From: Bradyrhizobium diazoefficiens
GTDB taxonomy: Bacteria; Pseudomonadota; Alphaproteobacteria; Rhizobiales; Xanthobacteraceae
Reading direction: 5' to 3'
NCBI RefSeq assembly: GCF_018131185.1
Contig: NZ_JAFCJE010000003.1
Span: forward strand, 1-64,000
Length of the DNA: 64,000 nt
The position numbers were made by a program, and so were the translations under genes. The notes under the pieces are model-generated. The model did no database searches. It was not told where the DNA came from and saw only the letters and a program-made list of their open reading frames with translations. Position 1 is the first letter of the stretch; each line of letters starts with the position of its first letter. Below are positions 25,196-35,542 of this stretch, in pieces.

Positions 25196-26830
25196 ATGGC
25201 GCGCGCGAAGAACGTTCTCTGGATCATGTGCGACCAGCTTCGCTATGATTATCTCGGCTGCACCGGCCATCCCACGCTGAAGACGCCGAACATCGACGCC
25301 ATGGCCAAGCGCGGCGTGCTGTTCAGCAAGGCCTATGTGCAATCGCCGATCTGCGGGCCGTCGCGGATGTCGTTCTACACCGGCCGCTATATGCGCTCGC
25401 ACGGCTCGCACTGGAACGGCTGGCCGCTGCGCGTCGGCGAGCCCACGCTCGGCGATCACCTCAAGAAGATCGGCGTGCGCAACGTGCTGGTCGGCAAGAC
25501 TCACATGGCCCCTGATATCGAAGGCATGAAGGCACTCGGCATTCCCCCGGAATCCGTCATCGGCGTGCACGTCGCCGAATGCGGCTTTGAACCTTACGAG
25601 CGCGACGACGGCCTGCATCCGACCGGCCGGCCCCGGCCGAAATACGACGACTACCTGCGTAAGCACGGTTTTGAAGCCGCCAATCCCTGGGAGCATTGGG
25701 CCAATTCAGGCGCGGCGGAAGACGGCTCCCTGCAGAACGGCTGGCTGCTGGTGCATGCCGACAAGGCCGCGCGCGTGCCGGACGAGCATTCCGAGACGCC
25801 CTATATGACGCGGCGCGCCATGGACTTCATCAGCGAAGCCGACACCGACGGCCGGCCGTGGTGCCTGCATCTGTCCTACATCAAGCCGCATTGGCCCTAT
25901 ATCGCGCCGGAACCCTACGCCAGCATGTACTCGACGGATGACATGATTCCGGAGATCCGCTCGATGCGCGAACGGCAGAATCCGCATCCGGTGTTCGGCG
26001 CGTACATGGACATGCGCTACTCCCGCAACATGGCGCGCGATGAGGCCCGCGAGAAGGTGATCCCGACCTATATGGGCCTGATCACGCAGATCGACGACCA
26101 GATGGGCGTGCTGATGAAATTCCTGGAGGCGCGCGGCCTGCTGGACACCACGATGATCGTGTTCACCTCCGATCATGGCGATTATCTCGGCGATCACTGG
26201 ATGGGCGAGAAGGATCTGTTCCACGAACAGTCGGCGAAGATCCCGCTGATCATCATCGACCCCTCCGGGGAAGCCGACGCCACGCGCGGCACGCGCAGCG
26301 ATGCGCTGGTCGAGGCGATCGATCTTGCGCCGACCTTCGTCGATTATTTCGGCGGCAAGGTACCGGGCCACATCCTCGAGGGACGCTCGCTGCTGCCGCT
26401 GCTGCGCGGCTCCACACCGCCAGACTGGCGCAAGGTCGCGTTCTCCGAATACGACTACGCCATGCAGGACGTGCGGCTGAAGCTGAACCAGCCGATCGAG
26501 CGCTGCCGCCTGTTCATGGTGTTCGATGGCCGCTGGAAGTACATCCACGCCTCCGGCTTCCGCCCGATGCTGTACGATCTCGAGAACGACCCGGAAGAGT
26601 ATCTGGATCGCGGCGACGATCCCGAATGCGCCGGCATCATCGCGCGGCTCCAGGCCGAGCTGTTCGACTGGGCGCTGCATCCGAGCGGCCACATCACCAC
26701 GCCGCGCGAGAAGATCGCGGCTTATGCGGACAACCAGCTCCAGGTGAAGAACGGCGTCCTGATCGGCATCTGGGATGAGAAAGAGCTCGCGGCGATCAAG
26801 GACGGGATCACGCAGCGCGCGAAGATGTAG
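25196..26830 (+). CDS. Sulfatase/phosphonate monoester hydrolase-type enzyme
   Basis: 544 residues of the alkaline phosphatase superfamily, likely cytoplasmic (no signal peptide). The N-terminal metal ligand is D13 in WIMCDQLRYD. The FGly site is CGPSR with C53, which a formylglycine-generating enzyme would convert. The other metal ligands lie in TSDHGDYLGDH, near codon 325. The WCLHLSYIKPHWPYIAP and ASGFRPMLYDLENDPEE segments resemble rhizobial phosphonate monoester hydrolase. A sulfate, phosphonate or phosphodiester could be the substrate. It stands alone, between repeats. Confidence 0.87.
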   Translation: MARAKNVLWIMCDQLRYDYLGCTGHPTLKTPNIDAMAKRGVLFSKAYVQSPICGPSRMSFYTGRYMRSHGSHWNGWPLRVGEPTLGDHLKKIGVRNVLVGKTHMAPDIEGMKALGIPPESVIGVHVAECGFEPYERDDGLHPTGRPRPKYDDYLRKHGFEAANPWEHWANSGAAEDGSLQNGWLLVHADKAARVPDEHSETPYMTRRAMDFISEADTDGRPWCLHLSYIKPHWPYIAPEPYASMYSTDDMIPEIRSMRERQNPHPVFGAYMDMRYSRNMARDEAREKVIPTYMGLITQIDDQMGVLMKFLEARGLLDTTMIVFTSDHGDYLGDHWMGEKDLFHEQSAKIPLIIIDPSGEADATRGTRSDALVEAIDLAPTFVDYFGGKVPGHILEGRSLLPLLRGSTPPDWRKVAFSEYDYAMQDVRLKLNQPIERCRLFMVFDGRWKYIHASGFRPMLYDLENDPEEYLDRGDDPECAGIIARLQAELFDWALHPSGHITTPREKIAAYADNQLQVKNGVLIGIWDEKELAAIKDGITQRAKM

Positions 26831-26900
26831 ACCCTCATGGTGAGGAGGCGCGCCAGCGCCGTCTCGAACCATGCGGGCCCCGCTGCGGCAGCCGGGCCTT

Positions 26901-26940
26901 TCATCCTTCGAGACGCCGCTACGCGGCTCCTCAGGATGAG
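26901..26940. repeat. Palindromic repeat CATCCTTCGAGACG type, copy 2
   Basis: Outer arms TCATCCT...AGGATGA with an inner GCCGC/GCGGC stem. The outer sequence matches the element at 18614-18656. It lies after the sulfatase-type gene. Confidence 0.75.
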
Positions 26941-26970
26941 GAAAAAGAGCGAGCGCGGCTCTCTCAGCTC

Positions 26971-27056
26971 GTCATGCCCGGGCTTGACCCGGGCATCCAC
27001 GTCTTGCGTCGATCGCCTGAAGCGCGTGGATGGCCGGGTCAGGCCCGGCCGTGACG
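26971..27056. repeat. Nested palindromic intergenic element 4
   Basis: The left arm is GTCATGCCCGGGC-TTGA-CCCGGGCATCCACG; the right arm starts CGTGGATGGCCGGG and ends CGTGACG. It lies in the convergent gap before the Bug-type gene, next to the repeat at 26901. Confidence 0.8.
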
Positions 27057-27082
27057 GCGGAGCATGACGCGCGGGCGGCGAC

Positions 27083-28072
27083 TCAATTCGTGATCTTGTA
27101 GCCCGTCGCCTTCACGATCGGCTGCCACAGCGCGATGTTCGCGGCGAGCTCCTTGGTCAATCCGTCCGGCGTCGAGCCGACCGGAATGAGTCCGATCGCC
27201 GTCAGCTTCTCCTTCACCTCGGGCTTGGCGAGCGCGGCGCTCGCGGCCGCGCCGAGCTTGCTCGCAAACTCCGGCGGGCTGCCGGCGGGGAGCCACATGC
27301 CGTACCAGGCATCGGCAACGAGATCGATGCCGCTCTCCTTCAGCGTCGGGACCTCGGGTGCGAACGGCGAACGTTCCGCACTGCTGACCCTGACGATCCT
27401 GACGCCCTTGGCGCGATGCTGAGGCAGCGCATCCGCCAATGTCACGATGCCGAACGAGAGATGGCCGCCGACGAGGTCGTTGAGGATCGGCGCGCTGCCG
27501 CGATAGGGCACGCGGGTCAGGAGGATGCCGAGATCCTTCTCGAGCTTGGAGCCCATGAAGTGCGGAATGGTGCCGTTGGTCGGCACCCCGAACGAGGTCT
27601 TGTCCGGATGCGCCTTCAACCAGGCGACAAATCCCTTGAAATCCGCGGCGTCGATCGCCGGGCCGATCACGACGGCAAATTCGAACCGCGCCAGAAGCGA
27701 TACCGGCATGAAATCCTTGGCGGTGTCGAAGCTCGGCGTCGTCTCCACCATCGGCAGCAGATACATGGTCGGCCCCGTCGTCACCAGCACCATGCTGCCG
27801 TCGGGGCTAGCGCCCTTCACCGCCTTGATGCCGATCAGGCCGTCGCCGCCGGTGCGGTTCTCGACCACGATGGTCCGCTGCAGCGTTGGCGCCATCTCCT
27901 GCGCAATCAACCGACACAACGTGTCGCCGCCCGCGCCGGCCGCGAACGGGAAGATCATTTTGCTCAGTCCCGCCTGCGCTTGCGCGCCACCCGTTTGCGC
28001 CAGCAGCGGCAGGCCAAGAGATCCCGCAAGAGAGCCTCCAAGACATCCGGTCATGAATTTGCGGCGATCCAT
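27083..28072 (-). CDS. Tripartite tricarboxylate transporter substrate-binding protein (Bug family)
   Basis: 329 residues from ATG 28072 ([13 protein letters not shown]). The RRKF motif and following hydrophobic stretch make a twin-arginine signal, so the protein is probably exported folded to the periplasm. The mature protein has the Bug signature: [31 protein letters not shown] and VGGHLSFGI. Family members bind carboxylates for TctAB permeases, or act as orphan sensors. No permease gene is adjacent, as with many Bug proteins. The ligand is unknown. Confidence 0.9.
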   Translation of the reverse strand: MDRRKFMTGCLGGSLAGSLGLPLLAQTGGAQAQAGLSKMIFPFAAGAGGDTLCRLIAQEMAPTLQRTIVVENRTGGDGLIGIKAVKGASPDGSMVLVTTGPTMYLLPMVETTPSFDTAKDFMPVSLLARFEFAVVIGPAIDAADFKGFVAWLKAHPDKTSFGVPTNGTIPHFMGSKLEKDLGILLTRVPYRGSAPILNDLVGGHLSFGIVTLADALPQHRAKGVRIVRVSSAERSPFAPEVPTLKESGIDLVADAWYGMWLPAGSPPEFASKLGAAASAALAKPEVKEKLTAIGLIPVGSTPDGLTKELAANIALWQPIVKATGYKITN

Positions 28073-28264
28073 TCGTTTCCCCCTTTGGCCCATTTTTGGT
28101 TGGCATCAATTAGAGCCAGAGCCGCGTCCACGACAAGGCCCACATTCGCCGTTTACCATCCGGCCCGCCTTGCGCCGGCCATCGTCCTGCTGCAAAAGCG
28201 GGCCTATCGGCGCCGCTGTCTCGCTCCGCCGTTTCCAATGCAGAGCAGATCGTCCAGGCGCACT

Positions 28265-29386
28265 ATGGCCAGCCCCGAACTCAGTCAATTCCGCCGCATC
28301 GTCGTCAAGGTCGGCTCAGCGCTGCTGGTCGATTCCGACAGAGGCGAGGTACGGGCGTCCTGGCTGGCGGCGCTGGCCGACGACATGGCCAAGCTGCACC
28401 GCGAGGGCCGCGACGTCCTCGTCGTCTCCTCCGGCTCGATCGCGCTCGGCCGCAGCCGTCTCAAATTGCCGCGTGGTCCGCTGAAGCTGGAAGAGAGCCA
28501 GGCCGCTGCCGCGGTCGGCCAGATCGCGCTGGCGCGGATCTGGTCGGAGGTGCTCGGCGCCCACGGCATCGGCGCCGGCCAGATCCTGGTGACGCTGCAG
28601 GACACCGAGGAGCGCCGCCGCTATCTCAACGCCCGCTCCACCATCGGCAAGCTGCTGGAGTGGCGCGCCATCCCCGTGATCAACGAAAACGACACGGTCG
28701 CGACCAACGAGATCCGCTACGGCGACAACGATCGCCTCGCCGCGCGCGTCGCCACCATGGCGAGCGCCGACCTCCTGGTGCTGCTGTCCGACATCGACGG
28801 GCTCTACGATGCTCCGCCGAAGAACAACCCGGACGCCAAGCTGATTCCGGTGGTCGAGAGCATCTCCTCGGAGATCGAGGCCGTGGCGGGCGACGCCGAG
28901 TCCGAGCTGTCGCGCGGCGGCATGCGCACCAAGGTCGAGGCCGCCAAGATCGCGACGACGGGCGGCACGCATATGCTGATCGCCTCCGGCAAGATCGAGC
29001 ACCCCCTGCAGGCGATCGCCGATGGCGGCCGCTGCACCTGGTTCCTGACGCCGGCCAACCCCATCACCTCGCGAAAACGCTGGATCGCGGGCACGCTGGA
29101 GCCGAAGGGCACCTTGACGATCGATGCCGGCGCCGTGACGGCGCTGCGCGCCGGCGCCAGCCTGCTGCCGGCCGGGGTGATCAAGGTCGAAGGCCAGTTC
29201 GCCCGCGGCGATGCCGTGATCGTGCGCGGCCCCGACGGCAGCGAGATCGGCCGCGGCCTGATCGCTTATGACGCCGAGGTCGCCGAGCGGATCAAGGGCC
29301 GCTCCTCCCCGGACGTGATGGCCATCCTCGGCATCAGCGGGCGGTCGGAGATGATCCACCGCGATGATCTGGTGGTGGGCGGGTAA
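28265..29386 (+). CDS. proB: Glutamate 5-kinase
   Basis: 373 residues from ATG 28265. The kinase domain (about 1-260) has [27 protein letters not shown] and the [18 protein letters not shown] segment of the amino acid kinase fold. A C-terminal PUA domain (about 275-370, [24 protein letters not shown]) completes the full-length enzyme. It phosphorylates glutamate as the first step of proline synthesis and is feedback-inhibited by proline in characterised members. The next enzyme, proA, follows about 140 bases downstream. Confidence 0.97.
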   Translation: MASPELSQFRRIVVKVGSALLVDSDRGEVRASWLAALADDMAKLHREGRDVLVVSSGSIALGRSRLKLPRGPLKLEESQAAAAVGQIALARIWSEVLGAHGIGAGQILVTLQDTEERRRYLNARSTIGKLLEWRAIPVINENDTVATNEIRYGDNDRLAARVATMASADLLVLLSDIDGLYDAPPKNNPDAKLIPVVESISSEIEAVAGDAESELSRGGMRTKVEAAKIATTGGTHMLIASGKIEHPLQAIADGGRCTWFLTPANPITSRKRWIAGTLEPKGTLTIDAGAVTALRAGASLLPAGVIKVEGQFARGDAVIVRGPDGSEIGRGLIAYDAEVAERIKGRSSPDVMAILGISGRSEMIHRDDLVVGG

Positions 29387-29529
29387 GGCGCCCGCCTCCG
29401 TCATTCCGGGGCCGGTCTGTCGTCCGAACCTCTTCTTACCCGACCGGGCCCCTGCCATACCCTCCCCGCCCTTCGCAAATGCGGGATTTCCGTGCTAGGA
29501 CACCACCTTAGCAGAAGGTTGAAACTCCC

Positions 29530-30825
29530 ATGGCCGCCCCCCTCAAAGCCGTTGACGGCACTGCCGATCTTCAAGCGCTGATGTCCGATCTCGGGACCCG
29601 TGCCCGCGCTGCCGCGCGCGTGCTGGCGCTGGCGCCGCCGGAGCAGAAGAACCGGGCGCTCGAGGCCATGGAGCGGGCGATCACCGCGAACGCTGCGGCG
29701 ATTCTCGCAGCCAATGCCGAGGACGTCGCGGAGGCGCGCGCCTCCGGTAACGCCACCTCCTCCTTCATCGACCGCCTGACGCTGACCCCGGCGCGGGTCG
29801 AAGGCATGGCCGAAGGCATCGGCATCGTGCGCGGCATTGCCGACCCGATCGGCATCGTCACCGAGAGCTGGCAGCGGCCGAACGGCATGACGATCGAGCG
29901 CGTGCGCGTGCCGCTCGGCGTCGTCGGCGTGATCTTCGAGAGCCGGCCCAATGTCGCGGCGGATGCCGGCGTGCTGTGCCTGAAGTCGGGCAACGCCGTG
30001 ATCCTGCGCGGCGGCTCCGACAGCTTCCGCTCGTGCCGCGCCATCCATGAATGCCTGATGCAGGGCCTGCGCGAAGCCGGCCTGCCTGAAGCCGCGATCA
30101 CGCTGGTCCCGACGCGCGACCGCGCGGCGGTCGGCATGATGCTGTCGGGATTGAACGGCGCCGTCGACGTGATCGTGCCCCGCGGCGGAAAAAGCCTCGT
30201 CGCACGCGTCGAGCAGGAAGCGCGCGTGCCCGTGTTCGCGCATCTCGAAGGCGTCAATCACGTCTATGTCGACGCCAGTGCCGACCTCGCCATGGCGAAG
30301 TCGATCGTGCTCAACGCGAAAATGCGCCGCACCGGCGTCTGCGGCGCGGCCGAGACGCTGCTGGTCGATCGCGCCGCTGCCGGCAAGAATCTGAAGCCGC
30401 TCGTCGAGATGCTGATCGAGGCCGGCTGCGAGGTGCGCGGCGACGATGCCGTCCAAAAGATCGATGCTCGCGTAAAGCCTGCCAGCGAAGATGATTGGGA
30501 CACCGAATATCTCGACGCGATCATCGCGGCGAAGGTGGTGGACGGTGTCGATGGCGCGATCGCGCACATCCAGAACCATGGCTCGCACCATACCGATGCG
30601 ATCGTGAGCGCGGATGAGGCGGCGGCGAACAAATTCCTGAGCGAGGTCGATTCCGCGATCGTGCTGCACAACGCCTCGACGCAGTTCGCCGATGGCGGCG
30701 AGTTCGGCTTCGGCGCCGAGATCGGCATCGCCACCGGCCGTTTCCACGCCCGCGGCCCTGTCGGCGCCGAGCAATTGACGAGCTTTAAATATCGCGTTCG
30801 CGGCACCGGGCAGACGCGGCCGTAA
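29530..30825 (+). CDS. proA: Gamma-glutamyl phosphate reductase
   Basis: 431 residues of the aldehyde dehydrogenase fold. The NADPH-binding region has [13 protein letters not shown] and [12 protein letters not shown]. The catalytic cysteine is C271 in [12 protein letters not shown]. The C-terminal [27 protein letters not shown] segment is present (seen as [18 protein letters not shown]). It reduces glutamyl-5-phosphate to the semialdehyde, which cyclises on the way to proline. It lies between proB and nadD, as in other Rhizobiales. The length is normal. Confidence 0.98.
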   Translation: MAAPLKAVDGTADLQALMSDLGTRARAAARVLALAPPEQKNRALEAMERAITANAAAILAANAEDVAEARASGNATSSFIDRLTLTPARVEGMAEGIGIVRGIADPIGIVTESWQRPNGMTIERVRVPLGVVGVIFESRPNVAADAGVLCLKSGNAVILRGGSDSFRSCRAIHECLMQGLREAGLPEAAITLVPTRDRAAVGMMLSGLNGAVDVIVPRGGKSLVARVEQEARVPVFAHLEGVNHVYVDASADLAMAKSIVLNAKMRRTGVCGAAETLLVDRAAAGKNLKPLVEMLIEAGCEVRGDDAVQKIDARVKPASEDDWDTEYLDAIIAAKVVDGVDGAIAHIQNHGSHHTDAIVSADEAAANKFLSEVDSAIVLHNASTQFADGGEFGFGAEIGIATGRFHARGPVGAEQLTSFKYRVRGTGQTRP

Positions 30826-30844
30826 AGTCGCGGGGCGCGGGGCA

Positions 30845-31489
30845 TTGAGCAACAATTTCGTCGCGCCACGTTTCTTCGCGCAGGCCATACCAACCCACAC
30901 CTCGGGCATGCGCATCGGCCTGCTCGGCGGCTCGTTCAATCCGCCGCACCAGGCCCATCGCGCCATCAGCCAGTTCGCGCTGAAGCGCCTTCAGCTCGAT
31001 CGCGTGTGGTGGTTGGTGACGCCAGGCAATCCGCTGAAGGAGAACGGCACGCTGCATGAGCTCGGCGAACGCATGCAGGCGGCGCGCGAAATTGCCGAGG
31101 ACCCGCGGATCGAGGTCAGCTGTCTCGAATCCGTCATTCGTACCCGCTATACTATCGACACGATCACCACCTTGCGCCGCCGCCTCTCGGGCTTGCGCTT
31201 TGTCTGGATCATGGGCGCCGACAACCTCGCTCAATTCCATCGTTGGCAGCACTGGCGGCGCATCGCCGGCCAGGTGCCGATGGCGGTCATCGACCGCCCG
31301 CCGCAGAGCTTTCGCGCCCTCGCCTCCCCGGCCGCCCAGGCACTCCGGCGGTACCGCCTGCCGGAGAACGAGGCAGCGCTGCTTGCGGATCGACCGGCGC
31401 CGGCCTGGATCTTCCTGACAGGAATGAAGCTAAATCTCTCTTCAACCGGCTTACGGAACCCGGACGGAAGCTGGAAAGGTACGAAGTGA
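30845..31489 (+). CDS. nadD: Nicotinate-nucleotide adenylyltransferase
   Basis: 214 residues from a TTG at 30845, 19 bases after proA; an ATG at 30908 ([17 protein letters not shown]) is a good alternative and gives 193 residues. The nucleotidyltransferase HxGH-type motif is [22 protein letters not shown] and [16 protein letters not shown] are typical NadD segments, and the LSSTGLR close to the end corresponds to the ISSTxIR motif. It makes deamido-NAD from NaMN and ATP. It precedes rsfS, a frequent arrangement in bacteria. Confidence 0.95.
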   Translation: MSNNFVAPRFFAQAIPTHTSGMRIGLLGGSFNPPHQAHRAISQFALKRLQLDRVWWLVTPGNPLKENGTLHELGERMQAAREIAEDPRIEVSCLESVIRTRYTIDTITTLRRRLSGLRFVWIMGADNLAQFHRWQHWRRIAGQVPMAVIDRPPQSFRALASPAAQALRRYRLPENEAALLADRPAPAWIFLTGMKLNLSSTGLRNPDGSWKGTK

Positions 31490-31630
31490 GTCAGACCGTG
31501 CGGACATGGGGGGCCCCGGGGCTCTCTGGCATATTGAAACCCTTAACCCCACATGATGTAGTGTAACCAGTGAGCGCCGGATTCGGCGTTCGCGATACAG
31601 TGAAAGGAATGGTCCCTGACCACATCTGTA

Positions 31631-32059
31631 TTGTCCAAGACAGAGTCTGTTTTACCCAAGGTTGCCAAGCCGGCGCGTAAAACATCGACCAAAGCTGCGG
31701 CCTTGAAGGCGCAACCCGACGCCGACAAGACGCTGAGCCTGATCCTCTCCCGCCTCGACGACATGAAGGCGGAAGAGACGGTCACCATCGACCTTCGCGG
31801 CAAATCGGCGTACTCCGACTACATGATCGTCACCACCGGCCGGGTGAACCGGCACGTCGGCGCGATCGCGGAAAACGTCGCCAAGGGCCTCAAGGAAAAC
31901 GGCATCAAGAACATCCACGTCGAGGGCTTGCCCAATTGCGACTGGGTGTTGATCGATTCCGGCGACGTGATCGTGCACGTATTCCGACCCGAAGTCCGCG
32001 AGTTCTACAATCTCGAGCGATTGTACACGCAGGGCCCAGGGGCGGCGAAGGCGATCTAG
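31631..32059 (+). CDS. rsfS: Ribosome silencing factor RsfS
   Basis: 142 residues if started at the TTG at 31631. The conserved domain runs from about 37 to 135 (LILSRLDDMKAEETVTIDLRGK, SDYMIVTTGRVNRHVGAIA, CDWVLIDSGDVIVHVFRPEVREFY). The first 35 residues are basic and alanine-rich, and the exact start is uncertain because there is no in-frame ATG before the domain. The protein binds L14 and prevents subunit joining in starvation. It is followed by rlmH, the common nadD-rsfS-rlmH order. Confidence 0.95.
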   Translation: MSKTESVLPKVAKPARKTSTKAAALKAQPDADKTLSLILSRLDDMKAEETVTIDLRGKSAYSDYMIVTTGRVNRHVGAIAENVAKGLKENGIKNIHVEGLPNCDWVLIDSGDVIVHVFRPEVREFYNLERLYTQGPGAAKAI

Positions 32060-32153
32060 GCTCACCGGGCCGATTTCGAATCGGCTGACGCGCATGCTAG
32101 CGTCGTGCGCGCGCTTATCGCGCGCGGTCTTGAAACACGGCTCCGAAGAATCC

Positions 32154-32636
32154 ATGCGTGTGGCTGTCATTGCGGTGGGCCGGCTGAAGCAGGGCCCGGA
32201 ACGGGAGCTTGCCGACCGCTATTTCGAGCGGTTCGACGAGGCCGGCCGCAAGCTCGGATTCCGCGAGCTCCTGGTCCACGAAATCCCCGAAAGCCGCGCG
32301 CGCGACACCGCGACGCGGATGGCTGAGGAGGCCGCGGCAATCTCGGCCCATATTCCGGAAAAGTCGATCCTGGTGGCGCTGGACGAGCGCGGCCAGAATC
32401 TCGAGTCCACCGTATTCGCACGGCATCTCGGCCGCTGGCGCGATGAAGGTGCCGGACATACTATCTTCGTGATCGGAGGGGCGGACGGACTTTCGCCCGA
32501 ATTGCGCCGTAAGGCCAAGCTCGCGATCGCGTTCGGCTCTGCGACCTGGCCGCACCAAATGGTCCGCGTCATGCTTCTGGAACAGCTTTACCGGGCCGCC
32601 ACCATTCTGGCCGGCCACCCCTATCACCGCGCGTGA
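32154..32636 (+). CDS. rlmH: 23S rRNA pseudouridine(1915) N3-methyltransferase RlmH
   Basis: 160 residues from ATG 32154 (MRVAVIAVGRLKQGPERELA). It is a compact SPOUT methyltransferase: the SAM-binding knot is formed by FVIGGADGLSPELR and the C-terminal ATWPHQMVRVMLLEQLYRA, and the protein ends AGHPYHRA as is usual. It modifies helix 69 of 23S rRNA in the 70S ribosome. It shares its neighbourhood with rsfS, both acting on the ribosome. Confidence 0.97.
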   Translation: MRVAVIAVGRLKQGPERELADRYFERFDEAGRKLGFRELLVHEIPESRARDTATRMAEEAAAISAHIPEKSILVALDERGQNLESTVFARHLGRWRDEGAGHTIFVIGGADGLSPELRRKAKLAIAFGSATWPHQMVRVMLLEQLYRAATILAGHPYHRA

Positions 32637-32666
32637 TGCGCGCATAACGAGCACCTTGCCGACACG

Positions 32667-34025
32667 ATGCGAGCGCCGCTCCTCAACCTGTTGCTGATCA
32701 CGAGCGTCGCCGGCGCAAGCCTCGCGCAAGCGTATGTAAGCCTCGCGCAAGCTCAGACGGCAAATCCGGCACAGCAAGCCGCAGCCGTCTCGCCCGATGC
32801 CATCAAGCAGCGCGAGCAGGAGCTGGAAGCCGCGCGCGCCAGGCAGAAGAGCGCGGAGGAAGCGCAGGCCAAGCTCAAGGCCGAGATCACCGCGCTCGGC
32901 CAGGACCGAACCCAGCTCAACCAGCAGCTGATCGACACCGCCGCCAATGTGCGCAGCGTGGAGAGCAAGATCGACGAGACCGAAGCACGGCTGCGCGCGC
33001 TGAACGGACGCGAGCAGGCGATGCGCGCATCGCTGGATTCGCGCCGCGCCGACATCGTGGAGGTGCTGGCGGCGCTGCAGCGGGCCGGGCGACGGACGCC
33101 GCCGGCGCTGCTGGTGCGGCCCGAAGATGCGCTGCAATCGCTGCGCACGGCGATGCTGCTCGGCGCCGTGGTGCCGGAGTTGCGCGGCCGCGCCGAAAAG
33201 ATCGCAAGCGAGCTCGGCGAGCTCGTGGCCTTGCGCAAGTCCATCGCCACCGAGCGCGACCAGCTCGCCTCTGACCGCGACCGGGTCCGCAGCGACCAGA
33301 CCCGGCTCACCGCCCTCGTCGACGAGCGGCAGCGCCAGCAGGCGGGGCGCGAAAAGGATCTCGACGCCGAGAACGCGCGCGCGATCATGCTTTCAAAGCA
33401 GGTCGGCGATCTCCAGGGCCTGATCACCAAGATGGAGCAGGACCTGCAAAGCGCCGCCAAGGCGGCCGAGAAGGCCGCCGAGGCGGCAAAGCTGGCCGAG
33501 GCCAAGGAAGCCAAGCTGGCGGCCGCCAGCGCCAAATCGGGCCCGGGCGCATTCAAGGACCGGTCCCGGACCACCCCTGCGATTGCCTTCGCCTCGGCCA
33601 AGGGCCTCCTGCCGCTTCCGGTTAACGGTAACAAGATCAGGGATTTTGGCGGTTCCGACGGGGTCGGCGGGGTCCAGAAGGGCATTTCGCTGGCGACCAA
33701 GCCCGGCTCCCAGGTCACAACGCCGTGTGACGGCTGGGTGGTCTATTCCGGCCCGTTCCGCAGCTATGGACAACTCTTGATCCTCAATGCCGGGGGCGGG
33801 TATCATGTCCTGATCGCCGGGATGGAGCGCATTTCGGTCAACATCGGACAGTTTGTGCTCACGGGGGAGCCGGTCGCGACCATGGGGTCGACCTCTCAGG
33901 TCGCTTCCATTCTCGCGACGAACGCGAGCCAACCTGTGCTGTATGTCGAGTTCCGTAAGGACGGCACTCCAATCGATCCAGGCCCATGGTGGGCCGCAAA
34001 TGAAGGCGAGAAGGTTCGCGGATGA
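32667..34025 (+). CDS. EnvC-like LytM protein, catalytic residues lost
   Basis: 452 residues. A hydrophobic signal (about 1-27) is followed by a long coiled coil rich in E/K/R/A/Q (about 40-290) and a C-terminal M23/LytM-type domain (about 315-445). In active LytM enzymes the zinc ligands sit in an HxxxD motif and an HLHFE-type motif. Here those positions read KGISLAT and VLYVEF, so zinc binding and peptidase activity are probably lost, as in E. coli EnvC. It is then likely an activator of cell-wall amidases at the division site. The stop overlaps the ctpA start by four bases. Confidence 0.88.
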   Translation: MRAPLLNLLLITSVAGASLAQAYVSLAQAQTANPAQQAAAVSPDAIKQREQELEAARARQKSAEEAQAKLKAEITALGQDRTQLNQQLIDTAANVRSVESKIDETEARLRALNGREQAMRASLDSRRADIVEVLAALQRAGRRTPPALLVRPEDALQSLRTAMLLGAVVPELRGRAEKIASELGELVALRKSIATERDQLASDRDRVRSDQTRLTALVDERQRQQAGREKDLDAENARAIMLSKQVGDLQGLITKMEQDLQSAAKAAEKAAEAAKLAEAKEAKLAAASAKSGPGAFKDRSRTTPAIAFASAKGLLPLPVNGNKIRDFGGSDGVGGVQKGISLATKPGSQVTTPCDGWVVYSGPFRSYGQLLILNAGGGYHVLIAGMERISVNIGQFVLTGEPVATMGSTSQVASILATNASQPVLYVEFRKDGTPIDPGPWWAANEGEKVRG

Positions 34026-35380
34026 TGCGCAAGACTTCAGTAATCCTCCTCAGCGCAGCCACCGGTGCGGCACTGACGCTGTTCGTGACGCAACCGCGCG
34101 CGGTGTTCATGGGTTCGAGCGCGCGAGCCGCCACCGCGGATACCTATCGCCAGCTCAATCTGTTCGGCGATGTCTTCGAGCGCGTGCGCTCCGACTATGT
34201 CGAGAAGCCCGACGACACCAAGCTGATCGAATCCGCCATCAGCGGCATGCTCACCGGCCTCGATCCGCATTCGAGCTACATGGACGCCAAGAGCTTCCGC
34301 GACATGCAGGTGCAGACCCGCGGTGAATTCGGCGGCCTCGGCATCGAGGTCACGATGGAAGACGGCCTCATCAAGGTGGTCTCGCCGATCGACGACACGC
34401 CGGCCTCGCGCGCCGGTGTCATGGCCAACGACATCATCACCAATCTCGACGACGAGGCGGTGCAGGGCCTGACCCTGAACCAGGCGGTCGAGAAGATGCG
34501 CGGCCCGGTCAACACCAAGATCAAGCTCAAGATCATCCGCAAGGGCCAGGACAATCCGATCGACGTCACGCTGGTGCGCGACAACATCCGCGTCCGCTCG
34601 GTGCGCGCGCGTGTCGAGCAGGACGATATCGCCTATATCCGCGTCACCACTTTCAACGAGCAGACCACCGAAGGCCTGAAGCGCGAGATCGGCAACCTCT
34701 CGAATCAGATCGGCGACAAGCTCAAGGGCTACATCATCGACCTCCGCAACAATCCGGGCGGCCTGCTCGAGGAAGCGGTCACTGTCTCCGACGCCTTCCT
34801 GGAGAAGGGCGAGATCGTCTCGACCCGCGGCCGCAATGCCGAGGAAACCCAGCGCCGCGCCGCGCATTCGGGTGACCTCACCAAGGGCAAGCCGGTCATC
34901 GTGCTGGTCAATGGCGGCTCGGCCTCGGCGTCGGAAATCGTCGCCGGCGCGCTGCAGGACCACAAGCGCGCAACCATCGTCGGCACGCGCTCGTTCGGCA
35001 AGGGTTCGGTGCAGACCATCATTCCGCTCGGAAGCGGCAATGGCGCGCTGCGTCTGACCACCGCGCGCTATTACACGCCGTCGGGCAAGTCGATCCAGGC
35101 CAAGGGCATCGTGCCCGACATCGAAGTGCTGCAGGACGTGCCGGACGAGTTGAAGTCGCGCACCGACACCAAGGGCGAAGCTTCGCTGCGCGGCCATCTC
35201 AAGAACGACGGCGACGAGAAGACCGGCTCGCAGTCCTACGTCCCGCCGGACGCCAAGGACGACAAGGCGCTCAAGCTCGCCGGCGACCTGCTGCACGGTA
35301 TCAAGAACAGCGCATCCGCCGCGCCGGCCCCTGGCGGCGACAACAAGGCCACGACCGACAAGCCCAAGGCGGCGAACTAG
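34022..35380 (+). CDS. ctpA: S41-family C-terminal processing peptidase
   Basis: 452 residues. Signal or anchor helix at 1-20, a PDZ domain at about 90-175 (GLGIEVTMEDGLIKVVSPIDDTPA), and the S41 protease core with NGGSASASEIVAGAL (serine) and GTRSFGKGSVQT (lysine) as the catalytic dyad. The tail from about 400 is a charged, low-complexity segment. It acts in the periplasm on protein C-termini or cell-wall hydrolases. It is coupled by a four-base overlap to the EnvC-like gene and followed by a strong terminator. Confidence 0.96.
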   Translation: MMRKTSVILLSAATGAALTLFVTQPRAVFMGSSARAATADTYRQLNLFGDVFERVRSDYVEKPDDTKLIESAISGMLTGLDPHSSYMDAKSFRDMQVQTRGEFGGLGIEVTMEDGLIKVVSPIDDTPASRAGVMANDIITNLDDEAVQGLTLNQAVEKMRGPVNTKIKLKIIRKGQDNPIDVTLVRDNIRVRSVRARVEQDDIAYIRVTTFNEQTTEGLKREIGNLSNQIGDKLKGYIIDLRNNPGGLLEEAVTVSDAFLEKGEIVSTRGRNAEETQRRAAHSGDLTKGKPVIVLVNGGSASASEIVAGALQDHKRATIVGTRSFGKGSVQTIIPLGSGNGALRLTTARYYTPSGKSIQAKGIVPDIEVLQDVPDELKSRTDTKGEASLRGHLKNDGDEKTGSQSYVPPDAKDDKALKLAGDLLHGIKNSASAAPAPGGDNKATTDKPKAAN

Positions 35381-35407
35381 GTCCTGGCGTCGTTAGATCT
35401 GAAGAGA

Positions 35408-35434
35408 AGGGCGGCTCCTGGAGCCGCCCTTTTT
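35408..35434 (+). terminator. Rho-independent terminator after ctpA
   Basis: AGGGCGGCTCC and its complement GAGCCGCCCT form a stem with a minimal loop, followed directly by TTTT. It is 28 bases past the ctpA stop codon. Confidence 0.88.
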
Positions 35435-35542
35435 GCTTGGAACTCCTGGTTACTTCGAACTCCCGGCATCCCCGGCCTATCCCGGCCTGCCGTCGCTTGA
35501 CCCCGGCGTGGTATCGTCATCACGAGTGATTCGGGATCGCGC

